A stretch of DNA of 64,000 bases from Polaromonas sp. (GCA_013297865.1 JAAFIP010000001.1:310001-374000); one strand, 5' to 3'. Shown: positions 16,478 to 26,004, counted from the first letter of the stretch. Numbers and translations: made by a program. The notes: generated by a model from the letters alone, not told the origin.

Positions 16478-16500
16478 GCCTAAGACGGCAGGCTATTTTT
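16476..16500 (+). terminator. Possible weak terminator after gcdH
   Basis: AGCCT and AGGCT (16477-16481 and 16490-16494) can pair around an 8-nt loop, followed by ATTTTT. The stem is only 5 bp, so termination is plausible but not certain. Confidence 0.35.
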
Positions 16501-16587
16501 AAAAGTTTTTCAACCCAATGTCATGCGGGTGACTGCTGAAGGCGCATATGCTGGTTAATGATCGAGTGCGCATTCAGGAGCACACTC

Positions 16588-17049
16588 ATGCCCGACTTTA
16601 CTGCCCCCACGCTCACACCCGGTTTCCGAGACGACTTGGTACAAGGTATTCAGAATATGCCCGCCTCCAAGCTGCTTGGTTTGAAGGTACGGGGCTTTGC
16701 GCTGCCAGGCATCTCGCAGATTGAGCTGCCCATCACCAGCCCGCTCACTTTTGACGGCCAGATTGTGCAAGGTGGCATCGTCGGCATGCTGGCGGATTAT
16801 GCGGGCGTCAGCGCCGCGGCCTGCACCTTGCCTGCAGGCTGGATGGCTTCCACCACCGGTTACGAGGTGCACAACATCGCACCTGCCACTGGCGTTCGCC
16901 TAATAGCCCTGGGCCATGCGGTGCATGTGGGCAAAAGCCATGCGGTGTCGCGCGCAGAAGTGTGGGCGCAAACGGAGAGCGCCTACACCTTGGTGTGCGT
17001 GGCGACCACCACATGCAAACCCTTTGAGCTCAAGCGGCCCTCCACCTGA
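16588..17049 (+). CDS. PaaI-type hotdog-fold thioesterase
   Basis: 153 residues from ATG 16588, preceded by AGGAG at 8 nt; a frame opening 30 bp earlier lacks a site. The hotdog thioesterase pattern is visible: GQIVQGGIVGMLADYAGVSAA, where an acidic residue in the long helix (Asp) is the usual catalytic group, followed by TTGYEVHNIAPATG. PaaI-like enzymes hydrolyse aromatic or short-chain acyl-CoA. It lies 110 bp after gcdH and may rescue CoA in the same metabolism. A copy of the 48-bp dispersed repeat follows 29 bp after its stop. Confidence 0.8.
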   Translation: MPDFTAPTLTPGFRDDLVQGIQNMPASKLLGLKVRGFALPGISQIELPITSPLTFDGQIVQGGIVGMLADYAGVSAAACTLPAGWMASTTGYEVHNIAPATGVRLIALGHAVHVGKSHAVSRAEVWAQTESAYTLVCVATTTCKPFELKRPST

Positions 17050-17077
17050 ACGCCACACAGTCAACCTGGAAACATTT

Positions 17078-17125
17078 GCTATTGATTCAATAGCTGCTCC
17101 CGCGATATTCTATTGGCCTGGAGCC
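17078..17125 (+). repeat. 48-bp dispersed repeat, copy 1
   Basis: Begins with a short palindrome, GCTATTGATTCAATAGC, then TGCTCCCGCGATATTC and TATTGGCCTGGAG. Located just after the thioesterase gene. Confidence 0.9.
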
Positions 17126-17222
17126 TGAAAACATGCTTAACACTGTGCAGCGCAGTTGCATCGTTGATTACAAGACGTAAGTCCCGTTGGATGATTGGCG
17201 CTGCGGTGCTACAACTGTGTTT

Positions 17223-18305
17223 ATGTCATCGCCTTTTCGCCCTGTGTGCAGACACGGCCTGCACTGCATCATTCCGCCGTATCTGCTGGACTGCCTGAGC
17301 AATTGCACGGACGTCACTGCTGAGGTAGACATCAACGCCTGGTTGACTAAAACACGCAGTCAATCCAACAAGCTGCGTTCCCTGCGCATGGGCTACCACC
17401 CCGGGCCGCCCCTGCCCGGCGCGGTGTCCACTGCAACGCAGGGCAAAACCCGCAACATCTATGACGCCCAAAACCTCGGGTCATCGCGCCTGCCGGGCAA
17501 GCTGGTGCGCAGCGAAGGCCAGCCACCTGCCGAGCCCGCAGACCCCGCTGTGAACGAAGCTTATGACTACAGCGGTATCACGTATGACTTTTACGCCCAG
17601 GTGTTCTCGCGCAACTCGCTGGACGGCGCGGGCATGGCCCTGGTGTCCAGCGTGCATGTGGGCAAAAACCTCAATAACGCCTTCTGGACGGGCGAGCAGA
17701 TGGCCTATGGCGATGGCGATGGCAAACTGTTCACGCGCTTTACCAAATCGCTCGATGTGGTGGGCCACGAGCTATCGCATGGCGTCATCACCTACACCGC
17801 CGATCTGGTCTACCAGAACGAAAGCGGCGCACTCAACGAACATTTTGCCGACGTGTTGGGCATGTTGACCCGCCAGTGGCATACCCAAACCGACGCGGCA
17901 AGCGCCGACTGGCTGGTAGGCAAAGACATCATGGGTCCGGCCGCCAAAGCCCGCAGCCTGCGCACCTTCAAAGCCGACAAGGCCTACGACAACGACCCCT
18001 ACTTTGGCACCGACCCGCAGCCCAAGCACCTGCGCGACCAGTACAAAGGCACTGACGACAACGGCGGCGTGCATATCAACTCGGGCATCCCCAACCACGC
18101 GTTTTATCTATTTGCCACCGCACTTAAAGGCAACGCCTGGGAGACCGCTGGCCAAGCCTGGTATGACACCCTGCTGCAACTCAAAAGCGACGCGCAGTTT
18201 ACCGACATGGTGCAGGCCACTGACCGCACCGTGGTGGCCCGGCACGGCAGCGGCGGCGCCGTGCACCAGGCCCTCACTGCCGCCTGGAAAGCCGTGGGGT
18301 TTTAA
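17223..18305 (+). CDS. Protealysin-like M4 family zinc metalloprotease
   Basis: 360 residues from ATG 17223. The M4 (thermolysin) motif HELSH is at 182-186, the third zinc ligand lies in the NEHFADVLG segment near residue 206, and the substrate-binding GGVHINSGIPNHAF segment is near 283. The short N-terminal region with CRHGLHCIIPPYLLDCL resembles the compact propeptide of protealysin-type enzymes, which lack a classical signal peptide. Protealysins act in bacteria-host or interbacterial settings. The gene 13 bp downstream encodes a likely emfourin inhibitor, the known partner of protealysins. The pair forms an enzyme-inhibitor operon. Confidence 0.9.
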   Translation: MSSPFRPVCRHGLHCIIPPYLLDCLSNCTDVTAEVDINAWLTKTRSQSNKLRSLRMGYHPGPPLPGAVSTATQGKTRNIYDAQNLGSSRLPGKLVRSEGQPPAEPADPAVNEAYDYSGITYDFYAQVFSRNSLDGAGMALVSSVHVGKNLNNAFWTGEQMAYGDGDGKLFTRFTKSLDVVGHELSHGVITYTADLVYQNESGALNEHFADVLGMLTRQWHTQTDAASADWLVGKDIMGPAAKARSLRTFKADKAYDNDPYFGTDPQPKHLRDQYKGTDDNGGVHINSGIPNHAFYLFATALKGNAWETAGQAWYDTLLQLKSDAQFTDMVQATDRTVVARHGSGGAVHQALTAAWKAVGF

Positions 18306-18317
18306 AATCAACAGCGT

Positions 18318-18686
18318 ATGAACACGGTCATCACCCAATTGATCTACCGCGAAAGCGGCGGCTTTGCAGGCCTGCAGCGCGGCTGCACGCTCGACCCCCA
18401 AACCCTGCCCGACGTCCCCCGCGCGCAGCTCAACCACCTGCTCACCCAGCCTGCCACCAGCCTGTCGCAGGGCAGCGCCCGCCCCCTGCCCGACATGCTG
18501 GTCTACACCCTGGAGCTGGTCACCCAGACCGACACCGCCCAAGCCCAGCAAGACACCACCCCCGCTCGCACAGACATCACCGCCCCGCGCTGGCTGCAGC
18601 AATACCCAGCAGACGATGTACCCGATGAACTGAATGAACTGATCGATTTTTTACACGAGCTGGCTCAGCCTGTGCCACCCCGTTGA
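18318..18686 (+). CDS. Emfourin-like protealysin inhibitor
   Basis: 122 residues, acidic, no signal peptide. The N-terminal pattern YRESGGFAGLQRG followed by LDPQTLPDVPRAQLNHLL matches the emfourin-type small proteins found next to protealysin genes, which inhibit the protease by blocking its active site. The Pro/Thr-rich middle (residues 70-95) is a low-complexity loop. It is 12 bp downstream of the protease gene and surely co-transcribed. The call rests on pattern plus neighbourhood. Confidence 0.75.
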   Translation: MNTVITQLIYRESGGFAGLQRGCTLDPQTLPDVPRAQLNHLLTQPATSLSQGSARPLPDMLVYTLELVTQTDTAQAQQDTTPARTDITAPRWLQQYPADDVPDELNELIDFLHELAQPVPPR

Positions 18687-18786
18687 TCCTCAGGTCTTGC
18701 TGCAGTCAATGCTTGGAGGCGGCTACGCCACACCTACTGCGTCCTGTCAGCACATTTCATACTCTATTTTCAAGCCTTTTAAGCCC

Positions 18787-18830
18787 CCAGCCCAATAGAA
18801 TATCGCGGGGGCAGCTATGAAAATAATAGT
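18787..18830 (-). repeat. 48-bp dispersed repeat, copy 2
   Basis: Reverse orientation: CCCAATAGAATATCGCGGGG then GCAGCTATG and an AATAATAGT end. Located between the emfourin-like gene and the DUF218 gene. Confidence 0.9.
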
Positions 18831-18894
18831 AAATGACCTGTAAACAGGTCTGTCTGCGTTTACACTGCATGCATCGATTTTTTGAAAGCATGCT

Positions 18895-19671
18895 GTGGAC
18901 TTTGCATTTTTCAAACCCTGGCTGACTGTGCTGGCCCTGCCCCCGGCTGTGGGCTTGTTGATCATCCTGCTGGGCATGGGCCTGATGTCGCGCTACCGCA
19001 GCCGTCTGGGGACGGGCATCGCCTTGTTTGGCGTGGGCCTGACGTGGCTGCTGGCCTGTAATGGCTTTGCGGTGCTGATGGCTCAGTATCTGATGCCGCA
19101 GTACGACAGCATCAGCCTGGCCAGCGCGGGGCCTGCCCTGCGGGACAAGCAGGCGCAGGCGGTGATCGTGCTGGGCGGCGGCAGCGAGACACGCAGCCGC
19201 GAATACGGCAGCCCCCAGCCCTCGTCGGTCACTGTGGCGCGCATGCACTATGGCGGCCTGCTGTCACGCAGCGCAGGGCTGCCGCTGGGCTTTAGCGGCG
19301 GCATCAGCCACTCGGCGGCAGACAACGTGGGCACCGAGGCCCAGGCGGTGCAGCGCTGGATGACCCAGCTGGGCCTGCCTGCGCTGAAATGGTCAGAAGG
19401 CAACTCGCGCGACACGCGGGAAAACGCCCAGCAGATCGCCACCCTGCTGCGCAAAGACGGCGTAGAGCGCATCGCCCTGGTCACCCACGCCTGGCATATG
19501 CCGCGCGCGCGCCGGGCGTTTGAAGCGGTGGGCATGACGGTAACTCCTGCGCCCATGGGGTTTATCGATGCGGTAGACGCTACCAGCCTGGAATGGCTGC
19601 CCAGCTCGGAGGGGCTGCGCCACTCACGGCTGATCCTGCGGGAAATGCTGGGCCTGGCGCTGGGGTATTGA
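18895..19671 (+). CDS. YdcF/ElyC-like DUF218 membrane protein
   Basis: 258 residues, GTG start at 18895. Two N-terminal membrane segments (about 8-32 and 40-62) are followed by a cytoplasmic or periplasmic DUF218 domain with AQAVIVLGGGS at about 84-94, SRDTRENAQQ near 172, and THAWHMPRARRAFEA near 200. ElyC/SanA relatives take part in envelope biogenesis, at the undecaprenyl-carrier step in Escherichia coli. No operon partner. Confidence 0.85.
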   Translation: MDFAFFKPWLTVLALPPAVGLLIILLGMGLMSRYRSRLGTGIALFGVGLTWLLACNGFAVLMAQYLMPQYDSISLASAGPALRDKQAQAVIVLGGGSETRSREYGSPQPSSVTVARMHYGGLLSRSAGLPLGFSGGISHSAADNVGTEAQAVQRWMTQLGLPALKWSEGNSRDTRENAQQIATLLRKDGVERIALVTHAWHMPRARRAFEAVGMTVTPAPMGFIDAVDATSLEWLPSSEGLRHSRLILREMLGLALGY

Positions 19672-19801
19672 CGCGATAGACTGGCTACCAGCCCTAGCCC
19701 CCGTTTGGGGCTGAAAACCTCACTAAAACCCACATCCAAAGCCTTTCATTTACCAGCGCTTTACCTTACATAGCTTGACCGAAGCGGCTGGGTCAGCTAC
19801 A

Positions 19802-19819
19802 TTACTAACCAATCAGTCA
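19802..19819. promoter_or_regulatory. Candidate TetR operator upstream of the efflux regulator
   Basis: TTACTAACCAATCAGTCA forms an interrupted palindrome of the type TnACTnA-N4-TnAGTnA, often bound by AcrR-like repressors. It lies 15 bp upstream of the regulator start. Confidence 0.4.
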
Positions 19820-19833
19820 TTAATTTAGCCGTC

Positions 19834-20532
19834 GTGAATTCTGCTCCTGTCACCGATGCCGTCACCCGCCAGCGCCGCAAAGAAGCCCGCCCTGGCGAGC
19901 TGCTGGCCGCCGCACTGGACCTGTTCGTCGAAAAAGGCTTTGCCGGCACCCGCTCGGAAGAGGTAGCCCAGCGCGCTGGCGTGTCCAAAGGCACGCTGTT
20001 TCTGTATTTCCCGACCAAGGAAGAGCTGTTCAAGGCAGTGGTGCGCGAGAACATTTCGGGCCGCATCGGCGAGGGTTTTGAGGAAGTTGAAAAATTTCCC
20101 GGCAGCACTGCCCAGCTGATTCCCGTACTGATGCAGCGCTGGTGGGACAGCTTTGGCTCCACCAAAGCCTCGGGCCTGACCAAGCTGATGATGAGCGAGG
20201 CCACCAATTTCCCCGAGCTGGCCAGCTTTTACTTTACCGAAGTGATCGAGCCCAACCACCGCCTGATCCGCGCCGTCATCCAGCGCGGCATAGACCGTGG
20301 CGAGTTCCGCCCAGTCGACCTGGAATATGCGGTGTACTCTGTGCTCACGCCCATGATCTACCTGGTGACCTGGAAACACTCGATGGGTTGCTGCGTAACA
20401 GGTGACCAGCAGATTGACCCTGAGCGCTATCTGGCGGTGCAGGCCGACATGGTGGTACACAGCTTGCTCAAGCACGCTGAGCCTGCGCAGCACACGGCGC
20501 CAGGACCCAAGCTTCAACACACAGTAATTTGA
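19834..20532 (+). CDS. TetR/AcrR family efflux regulator
   Basis: 232 residues, GTG start at 19834. The HTH lies at about 20-65 (GTRSEEVAQRAGVSKGTLFL then YFPTKEELF), followed by a TetR_C-type ligand domain. It is 11 bp upstream of the RND adaptor gene and is probably autoregulated with it as a local repressor. An interrupted palindrome sits just before the start. Confident as to family; the inducing compound is unknown. Confidence 0.88.
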   Translation: MNSAPVTDAVTRQRRKEARPGELLAAALDLFVEKGFAGTRSEEVAQRAGVSKGTLFLYFPTKEELFKAVVRENISGRIGEGFEEVEKFPGSTAQLIPVLMQRWWDSFGSTKASGLTKLMMSEATNFPELASFYFTEVIEPNHRLIRAVIQRGIDRGEFRPVDLEYAVYSVLTPMIYLVTWKHSMGCCVTGDQQIDPERYLAVQADMVVHSLLKHAEPAQHTAPGPKLQHTVI

Positions 20533-20543
20533 CCCCTTAGCTT

Positions 20544-21701
20544 ATGAAGAAATATGCAAAATGGCTGCTGGCAGCGCTTGTCGTACTTGCGCTGGGGGCT
20601 GCTGGCATGCGCATGGTCGCTGCCCGCAAGGCCGAGCAGGCCAAGGCAGCGGCGCCCAAGGCAGAGTCCATCATCGAGCTGGCCGCCAGCGACGTGGCTG
20701 TTGCACGCGTAGTAGAGCTGTCAGAAGGCCTGCCGATTTCAGGCTCACTCAAAGCCGCAGTCAGCGCCGTGGTCAAGGCCCGCGTCAGCGGCGAACTGCA
20801 GGGCCTGACGGTGCGCGAGGGCGAGAGCGTCAAGGCAGGCCAGGTGATTGCGCGTATTGACGCCAGCGAATACCAGGCCCGGGTGCGCCAGGCACAGCAA
20901 AGCGCTGATGCGTCCAAGGCACAAATTGATATCGCCCAGCGCACCTACGACAACAACAAGGCGCTGGTCAACCAGGGCTTCATCTCGTCCACCGCGCTGG
21001 AGACTTCGGCCGCCAGCCTGGCTGCCGCCAAGTCCACCCATGCCTCGTCGCTGGCTGCAGTAGACGTGGCACGCAAGTCGCTGGACGATACCGTGCTCAA
21101 GGCCCCCATCAGCGGCGTCATTTCCCAGCGCACCGCGCAGCCGGGCGAGCGCGTGGGCATTGATGCGCGGGTGGTGGAGATCATTGACCTGAGCCGCCTG
21201 GAGCTCGAAGCCATGCTGGGCGCTGCCGATTCGGTCGACGTGCGCGTGGGCCAGCAGGCCGTGCTGCGCTTTGAGGGGCGCAGCGACAGCGTGAACGCCA
21301 CCGTCACCCGCATCAACCCCAGCGCCGTGGCAGGCAGCCGCAGTGTGCTGGTCTATTTGAGCGTAGCCAATGCCCAGGGCCTGCGCCAGGGCCTGTTTGC
21401 CCAAGGCACCCTGGGCACCGCCAAAATCCAGACCCTGAGCGTGCCGCTGTCAGCCGTGCGCAACGACAAGCCAGCGCCTTATGTGCAGGTGCTGCAGGGC
21501 AACAGCGTGGTGCACCAGAGTGTAGAGCTGGGCACGCGCGGCGACGCCCAGGGCACCACCATGGTGGCGGTGAAAAACGTCACTGCAGGCACGCAGGTCA
21601 CTCTGGCCAGCGCAGGTTTTATCCGCGAGGGCACCAAGGTGAAGATGGCCTCAGCGGCCAAGCCTGCAGCCGCCGCCTCGGCCAGCCCCAGCAGCCCATA
21701 A
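20544..21701 (+). CDS. RND efflux periplasmic adaptor (membrane fusion protein)
   Basis: 385 residues. An N-terminal membrane anchor or signal (LLAALVVLALGAAGMRMV) is followed by the lipoyl/barrel-sandwich half motif (VVKARVSGELQGLTVREGES), a helical hairpin of Ala/Gln/Ser-rich coiled coil at about 110-175, the second lipoyl half (LKAPISGVISQRTAQPGERV), and beta-barrel and membrane-proximal domains. The Ala/Ser/Pro tail is low complexity. It connects the permease encoded 18 bp downstream to the TolC-like channel encoded 4 kb further on. Confidence 0.92.
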   Translation: MKKYAKWLLAALVVLALGAAGMRMVAARKAEQAKAAAPKAESIIELAASDVAVARVVELSEGLPISGSLKAAVSAVVKARVSGELQGLTVREGESVKAGQVIARIDASEYQARVRQAQQSADASKAQIDIAQRTYDNNKALVNQGFISSTALETSAASLAAAKSTHASSLAAVDVARKSLDDTVLKAPISGVISQRTAQPGERVGIDARVVEIIDLSRLELEAMLGAADSVDVRVGQQAVLRFEGRSDSVNATVTRINPSAVAGSRSVLVYLSVANAQGLRQGLFAQGTLGTAKIQTLSVPLSAVRNDKPAPYVQVLQGNSVVHQSVELGTRGDAQGTTMVAVKNVTAGTQVTLASAGFIREGTKVKMASAAKPAAAASASPSSP

Positions 21702-21719
21702 GCCGCGAGCAGACACACC

Positions 21720-24700
21720 ATGTGGTTCACCCGCGTCAGCCTGAACAACCCCGTCTTTGCCACCATGATGATGCTGGCCCTGGTGGTGCTGGGCATTTTC
21801 AGCTACCAGCGCCTGAAGATTGACCAGTTCCCCAGCATCGACTTTCCGGTCGTGGTGGTGATCGCCGACTATCCGGGCGCATCACCCGAGATTGTCGAGA
21901 CCGAAGTGTCCAAAAAGATCGAAGAGGCGGTCAACTCGATTGCCGGCATCAACGCCCTCACCTCGCGCAGCTACGAAGGCCAGTCGGTGGTGGTGATTGA
22001 GTTTGCACTCGACATGAATGGCCGCAAAGCCGCAGACGATGTGCGCGAAAAAATCGCGTCCGTGCGCCCTAGCCTGCGCACCGAGGTCAAGGAGCCGCGT
22101 GTGCTGCGCTTTGACCCGTCCAGCCGTTCGGTGTGGTCCATCGCGGTACTGCCAGACCCTTCCAAAGGCAAAGCCCTCAGCCCAGTGGAACTGACCAACT
22201 GGGCCGACCAGACGCTGAAAAAGCGCCTGGAGAACGTGCGTGGCGTGGGCTCGGTCACGCTGGTTGGCGGCACGCGCCGCGAGATCAACATTTACCTGAA
22301 CCCGCAGGCCCTGGAGTCCTACGGCGTGAGCGCCGACCAGGTGGCCACCGCCGTGCGCAACGAAAACCAGGACCTGCCCGTGGGCGCCGTGCGCTCGCTC
22401 ACGCAGGAGCGCGTGGTGCAGGTGCAGGCGCGCATGCAGCGCTCGGAAGATTTTGCCAACATCATCGTCACCCGCAAGGCGGGCACGGCCATCACCGTGG
22501 GCATGCTGGCGCGTGTAAAAGACGGTGCGCAGGAGGTAGAGAGCCTGGCGCTGTACAACGGCCAGCGCACGCTCTTGATGTCGGTACAGAAAGCGCAGGA
22601 CGACAACACCATCGATGTAGTCGATGGCCTGAAAAAAGCCATCACCGACATCACCCCCCTGCTGCCGCCAGGCGTGAAACTTGAGCCCATTGTGGACAAC
22701 TCACGCCCCATCCGCGTGTCGGTTGAAAACGTGCGCCGCACGCTGATTGAAGGCGCGCTGCTCACGGTGCTGATCGTGTTCCTGTTCCTTAACTCGTGGC
22801 GTTCCACGGTGATCACCGGCTTGACCCTGCCAATTGCGCTGATCGGCACCTTCCTGTTCATGAACATGTTTGGTTTCACCATCAACATCATCACCATGAT
22901 GGCGCTGTCGCTGTGCGTTGGCCTGCTCATTGACGATGCGATTGTGGTGCGCGAAAACATTGTGCGCCATGTGCAGATGGGCAAGACGCCTTTCAAGGCT
23001 TCGCTGGATGGCACGCAGGAGATTGGCCTGGCTGTGCTGGCCACCACCATGTCGATCGTGGCGGTGTTCCTGCCGATTGGCTTCATGGGCGGCATCATCG
23101 GCAAGTTTTTCCACGAGTTTGGCATCACCATTGTGGCGGCAGTGCTGATCTCGATGTTTGTCAGCTTCACGCTCGACCCCATGATGTCCAGCATCTGGCA
23201 CGACCCGGCAATTGACCGCCATGGCCAGCCCTATGCGCCCGTGAGCCTGTATGACAAAACCATTGGCCGCGTGACGCACTGGTTTGAGAAAGCCACCGAC
23301 CGCCTGTCAGATATCTACCAAAGCATCCTGCGCTGGAGCCTGCAGTTCAAAAAGACCACACTGGTGCTGGCTTTGTCCACCTTTGTGGCCAGTATTTTCA
23401 TGATTCCGCTGCTGGGCACCGAGTTTGTGCCCAAGGCCGACTTTGGCGAAACCAATGTCACTTTCTACACACCAGTAGGCTCCTCCCTGGAAGCCACCGA
23501 GGCCAAGACCCGCCAGGCCGAAGCCATCATCCGCGACTTTCCTGAGGTGCGCTACACCCTGTCCACCATCAACACCGGCAGCTCGCAGGGCAAGATCTAT
23601 GCGTCAATCTACATCCGCCTGATTGACCGCAAACAGCGCCTGCAAAGCGTGGACCAGGTCTCTGCGCAGATCCGCGAGCGGCTGCAGCGCGTGGCTGGCA
23701 TCACGGTGACCAGCGCGGTCGGCGGCGACGCAGTGGGTGGCGGCAAGCAGATTGAGTTTTCGCTCAAAGGCAGCGACCTCAAGGAGCTGGAGCGCCTGAC
23801 CGTGCTGGCCATGGACAAGCTGCGCACCATCCCCGGCCTGGTCGACTTGGACTCGAGCGTCAAGCCCAGCAAGCCCACCATTGAAGTGGATGTTCGCCGC
23901 GAGGCAGCATCTGACCTGGGCCTGAACATCACCCAGATCGGCAACAGCCTGCGCACCCTGGTCGCGGGCCAGACCGTGGGCAACTGGCGCGCCAGCGATG
24001 ACCAGACCTACGACGTCAATGTGCGCCTGGCGCCAGACGCACGCAACACCCTGCAGGACCTGGAGCGCCTGCCGTTTAGCGTCACCTCGGCTACGGACGG
24101 CAGCACGCGCGTGGTGCACCTGAACCAGGTGGCCACCGTGCGCGAGTCCACCGGCCCCAACCAGATCAACCGCCGCGACCTGTCGCGCGAAGTGGCGCTT
24201 AACGCCAACGTCTATGGCCGCTCGGCTGGTGAAGTGTCTGCCGATGTGCGCAAGGTGATGGACAGCATTGCCATGCCACCGGGCTACAGCTACCAGTTTG
24301 GCGGCAACACCAAAAACATGGCAGAGTCCTTTGGCTACGCTGTCTCGGCGCTGGCTCTGGCCATCATTTTCATCTACATGATCTTGGCCAGCCAGTTCAA
24401 GAGCTTCCTGCAGCCCCTGGCGCTGATGACCTCACTGCCCCTGACCTTGATTGGTGTGGTGCTGGCACTGCTGCTGTTTCGCTCCACGCTGTCGATGTTC
24501 TCGGTGATCGGGGTGGTGATGCTGATGGGTCTGGTCACCAAGAACGCGATTTTGCTGGTGGACTTTGCCATCCGCGCCCGCGAGACCACGGTAGACGCAG
24601 ACGGCCGCCGCGTGGAGGGCCTGGAGCGCGCCGAGGCCCTGCTCCTGGCCGCCAAGGTGCGGCTGCGCCCGATCTTGATGACCACACTGGCGATGATTTT

Positions 24701-24935
24701 TGGCATGGTACCGCTGGCCTTTGCGCTCACCGAAGGCTCCGAGCAGCGCGCCCCCATGGGCCAGGCGGTGATTGGCGGTGTCATCACCTCCTCGCTGCTG
24801 ACCCTGGTGGTGGTGCCTGTGATGTATTGCTATATGGACGACCTGGCCCAGTGGATCAAACGCATGTTTGCAGGCAAGCCTGCGCCCGTGGTCGCCCCCG
24901 TTAAAATGGAAAGTTTGCCGCGCTCAGCGGAGTAA
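21720..24935 (+). CDS. RND efflux transporter permease (HAE1/AcrB-MdtBC type)
   Basis: 1071 residues, the usual length of an HAE1 pump with 12 membrane helices and two large periplasmic loops. The opening FTRVSLNNPVFATMMMLALV and FPSIDFPVVVV is typical; TM4 carries the proton-relay acidic pair in GLLIDDAIVVREN. The twin C-terminal half has VMLMGLVTKNAILLVDFA. It exports drugs or toxic compounds with the upstream adaptor. Intact. Regulation is probably by the TetR gene two positions upstream. Confidence 0.93.
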   Translation: MWFTRVSLNNPVFATMMMLALVVLGIFSYQRLKIDQFPSIDFPVVVVIADYPGASPEIVETEVSKKIEEAVNSIAGINALTSRSYEGQSVVVIEFALDMNGRKAADDVREKIASVRPSLRTEVKEPRVLRFDPSSRSVWSIAVLPDPSKGKALSPVELTNWADQTLKKRLENVRGVGSVTLVGGTRREINIYLNPQALESYGVSADQVATAVRNENQDLPVGAVRSLTQERVVQVQARMQRSEDFANIIVTRKAGTAITVGMLARVKDGAQEVESLALYNGQRTLLMSVQKAQDDNTIDVVDGLKKAITDITPLLPPGVKLEPIVDNSRPIRVSVENVRRTLIEGALLTVLIVFLFLNSWRSTVITGLTLPIALIGTFLFMNMFGFTINIITMMALSLCVGLLIDDAIVVRENIVRHVQMGKTPFKASLDGTQEIGLAVLATTMSIVAVFLPIGFMGGIIGKFFHEFGITIVAAVLISMFVSFTLDPMMSSIWHDPAIDRHGQPYAPVSLYDKTIGRVTHWFEKATDRLSDIYQSILRWSLQFKKTTLVLALSTFVASIFMIPLLGTEFVPKADFGETNVTFYTPVGSSLEATEAKTRQAEAIIRDFPEVRYTLSTINTGSSQGKIYASIYIRLIDRKQRLQSVDQVSAQIRERLQRVAGITVTSAVGGDAVGGGKQIEFSLKGSDLKELERLTVLAMDKLRTIPGLVDLDSSVKPSKPTIEVDVRREAASDLGLNITQIGNSLRTLVAGQTVGNWRASDDQTYDVNVRLAPDARNTLQDLERLPFSVTSATDGSTRVVHLNQVATVRESTGPNQINRRDLSREVALNANVYGRSAGEVSADVRKVMDSIAMPPGYSYQFGGNTKNMAESFGYAVSALALAIIFIYMILASQFKSFLQPLALMTSLPLTLIGVVLALLLFRSTLSMFSVIGVVMLMGLVTKNAILLVDFAIRARETTVDADGRRVEGLERAEALLLAAKVRLRPILMTTLAMIFGMVPLAFALTEGSEQRAPMGQAVIGGVITSSLLTLVVVPVMYCYMDDLAQWIKRMFAGKPAPVVAPVKMESLPRSAE

Positions 24936-24966
24936 CCCCCTAATTTTCAGCCGGATGAGTATTTTT

Positions 24967-25620
24967 ATGAACATCGAACAAGCCCGCTTTAACATGATCG
25001 AGCAGCAAATCCGCCCCTGGGATGTGCTCGACACCCATGTGCTGCAACTGCTCGCCACGGTCAAGCGCGAGGATTTCTGCCCCCTGGCACACAAAGCGCT
25101 GGCTTTTGTGGACATGGACATCCCGCTGGGCCATGGCGCCAGCATGCTCTCGCCCAAGGTCGAGGCGCGCTTTTTGCAGGACCTGGGGGTGCACAAACAC
25201 GAGAAGGTGCTGGAGATCGGCACAGGCAGCGGCTACATGGCCGCCCTGCTGGCCCACCGCGCGCAGCGCGTGATCAGCCTGGAGATCGTGCCCGAGCTGG
25301 CCCAGAGCGCACGCGCCAACCTGCAAAAAGCCGGCATCCACAACTGCGAGGTCCGCGTGGCCGATGGTTCCAAGGACCTGAGCGTCGATGGTCCGTTTGA
25401 CGTGATCGTGCTGTCGGGCTCGGTAGCGCATGTGCCTGCGCAACTGGTGGCACTGCTCAAGCCCGGTGGCCGTCTGGCGGCTGTGGTGGGGCAGGAGCCG
25501 GTGATGCGCGCCACCTTTGTCACCAAAGTGCAGGACGGCAGCACCCAGACCATCCAGCCTTGGGACACCATCGCGCCGCGCCTGCAAGGCTTTGCCGAAG
25601 ACTCCAAGTTCAGCTTCTAA
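24967..25620 (+). CDS. Protein-L-isoaspartate O-methyltransferase-like protein
   Basis: 217 residues from ATG 24967 (an ATG 12 bp earlier is possible). The SAM motif I VLEIGTGSGYMAALLA lies near residue 80 and the PCMT-like opening FNMIEQQIRPWDVLD at the N-terminus. The proteobacterial relatives of this form sit between RND/rhodanese/tolC genes, as here, and lack strong evidence of repair activity; the motif that binds isoaspartate in true Pcm (normally an RxxF/VP-like stretch) appears altered to LSPKVEARF. The function is therefore inferred as a methyltransferase, probably of proteins. Spaced 31 bp after the permease and 16 bp before the rhodanese gene. Confidence 0.75.
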   Translation: MNIEQARFNMIEQQIRPWDVLDTHVLQLLATVKREDFCPLAHKALAFVDMDIPLGHGASMLSPKVEARFLQDLGVHKHEKVLEIGTGSGYMAALLAHRAQRVISLEIVPELAQSARANLQKAGIHNCEVRVADGSKDLSVDGPFDVIVLSGSVAHVPAQLVALLKPGGRLAAVVGQEPVMRATFVTKVQDGSTQTIQPWDTIAPRLQGFAEDSKFSF

Positions 25621-25636
25621 GCCAGCACCCTGCCCC

Positions 25637-25987
25637 ATGATCGCGCAAATCCGTCCCGCCGCATTCGCCCAGTGGACCACGCAGCAGCAAGGCCGCGTGC
25701 CGCTGGTGCTGGACGTGCGCGAGACCTGGGAACACACCACGGCCCGTATCCATGCGCCCGACGGTGCACATGCCTTTGATGTGCTGAGCATGCCGATGCA
25801 GGAGATTCCTGCCCGCCTGGCCGAGCTGCCCAGCGACCGGCCGCTTGCCTGCCTGTGCCACCACGGCATACGCAGCCAACGGGTGGCGCAGTTTCTGGTG
25901 CACAACGGCTTTGACAACGTGGTCAACATTGCGGGCGGCATCGACGCCTGGAGCGCTGAGCTTGACCCCTCGGTGCCACGCTATTAA
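25637..25987 (+). CDS. Rhodanese-like domain protein
   Basis: 116 residues, a single rhodanese domain. The N-terminal strand VPLVLDVRETWEHTTARI and the active-site loop CHHGIRS with the persulfide-forming Cys (about residue 75) are intact, followed by NVVNIAGGIDAW. Single-domain rhodaneses transfer sulfur. It is part of the co-directional methyltransferase-rhodanese-tolC group; the functional link to efflux is not known. The start at ATG 25637 follows the previous stop by 16 bp. Confidence 0.88.
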   Translation: MIAQIRPAAFAQWTTQQQGRVPLVLDVRETWEHTTARIHAPDGAHAFDVLSMPMQEIPARLAELPSDRPLACLCHHGIRSQRVAQFLVHNGFDNVVNIAGGIDAWSAELDPSVPRY

Positions 25988-26004
25988 TTTCATTGAGGAT
26001 CGTT

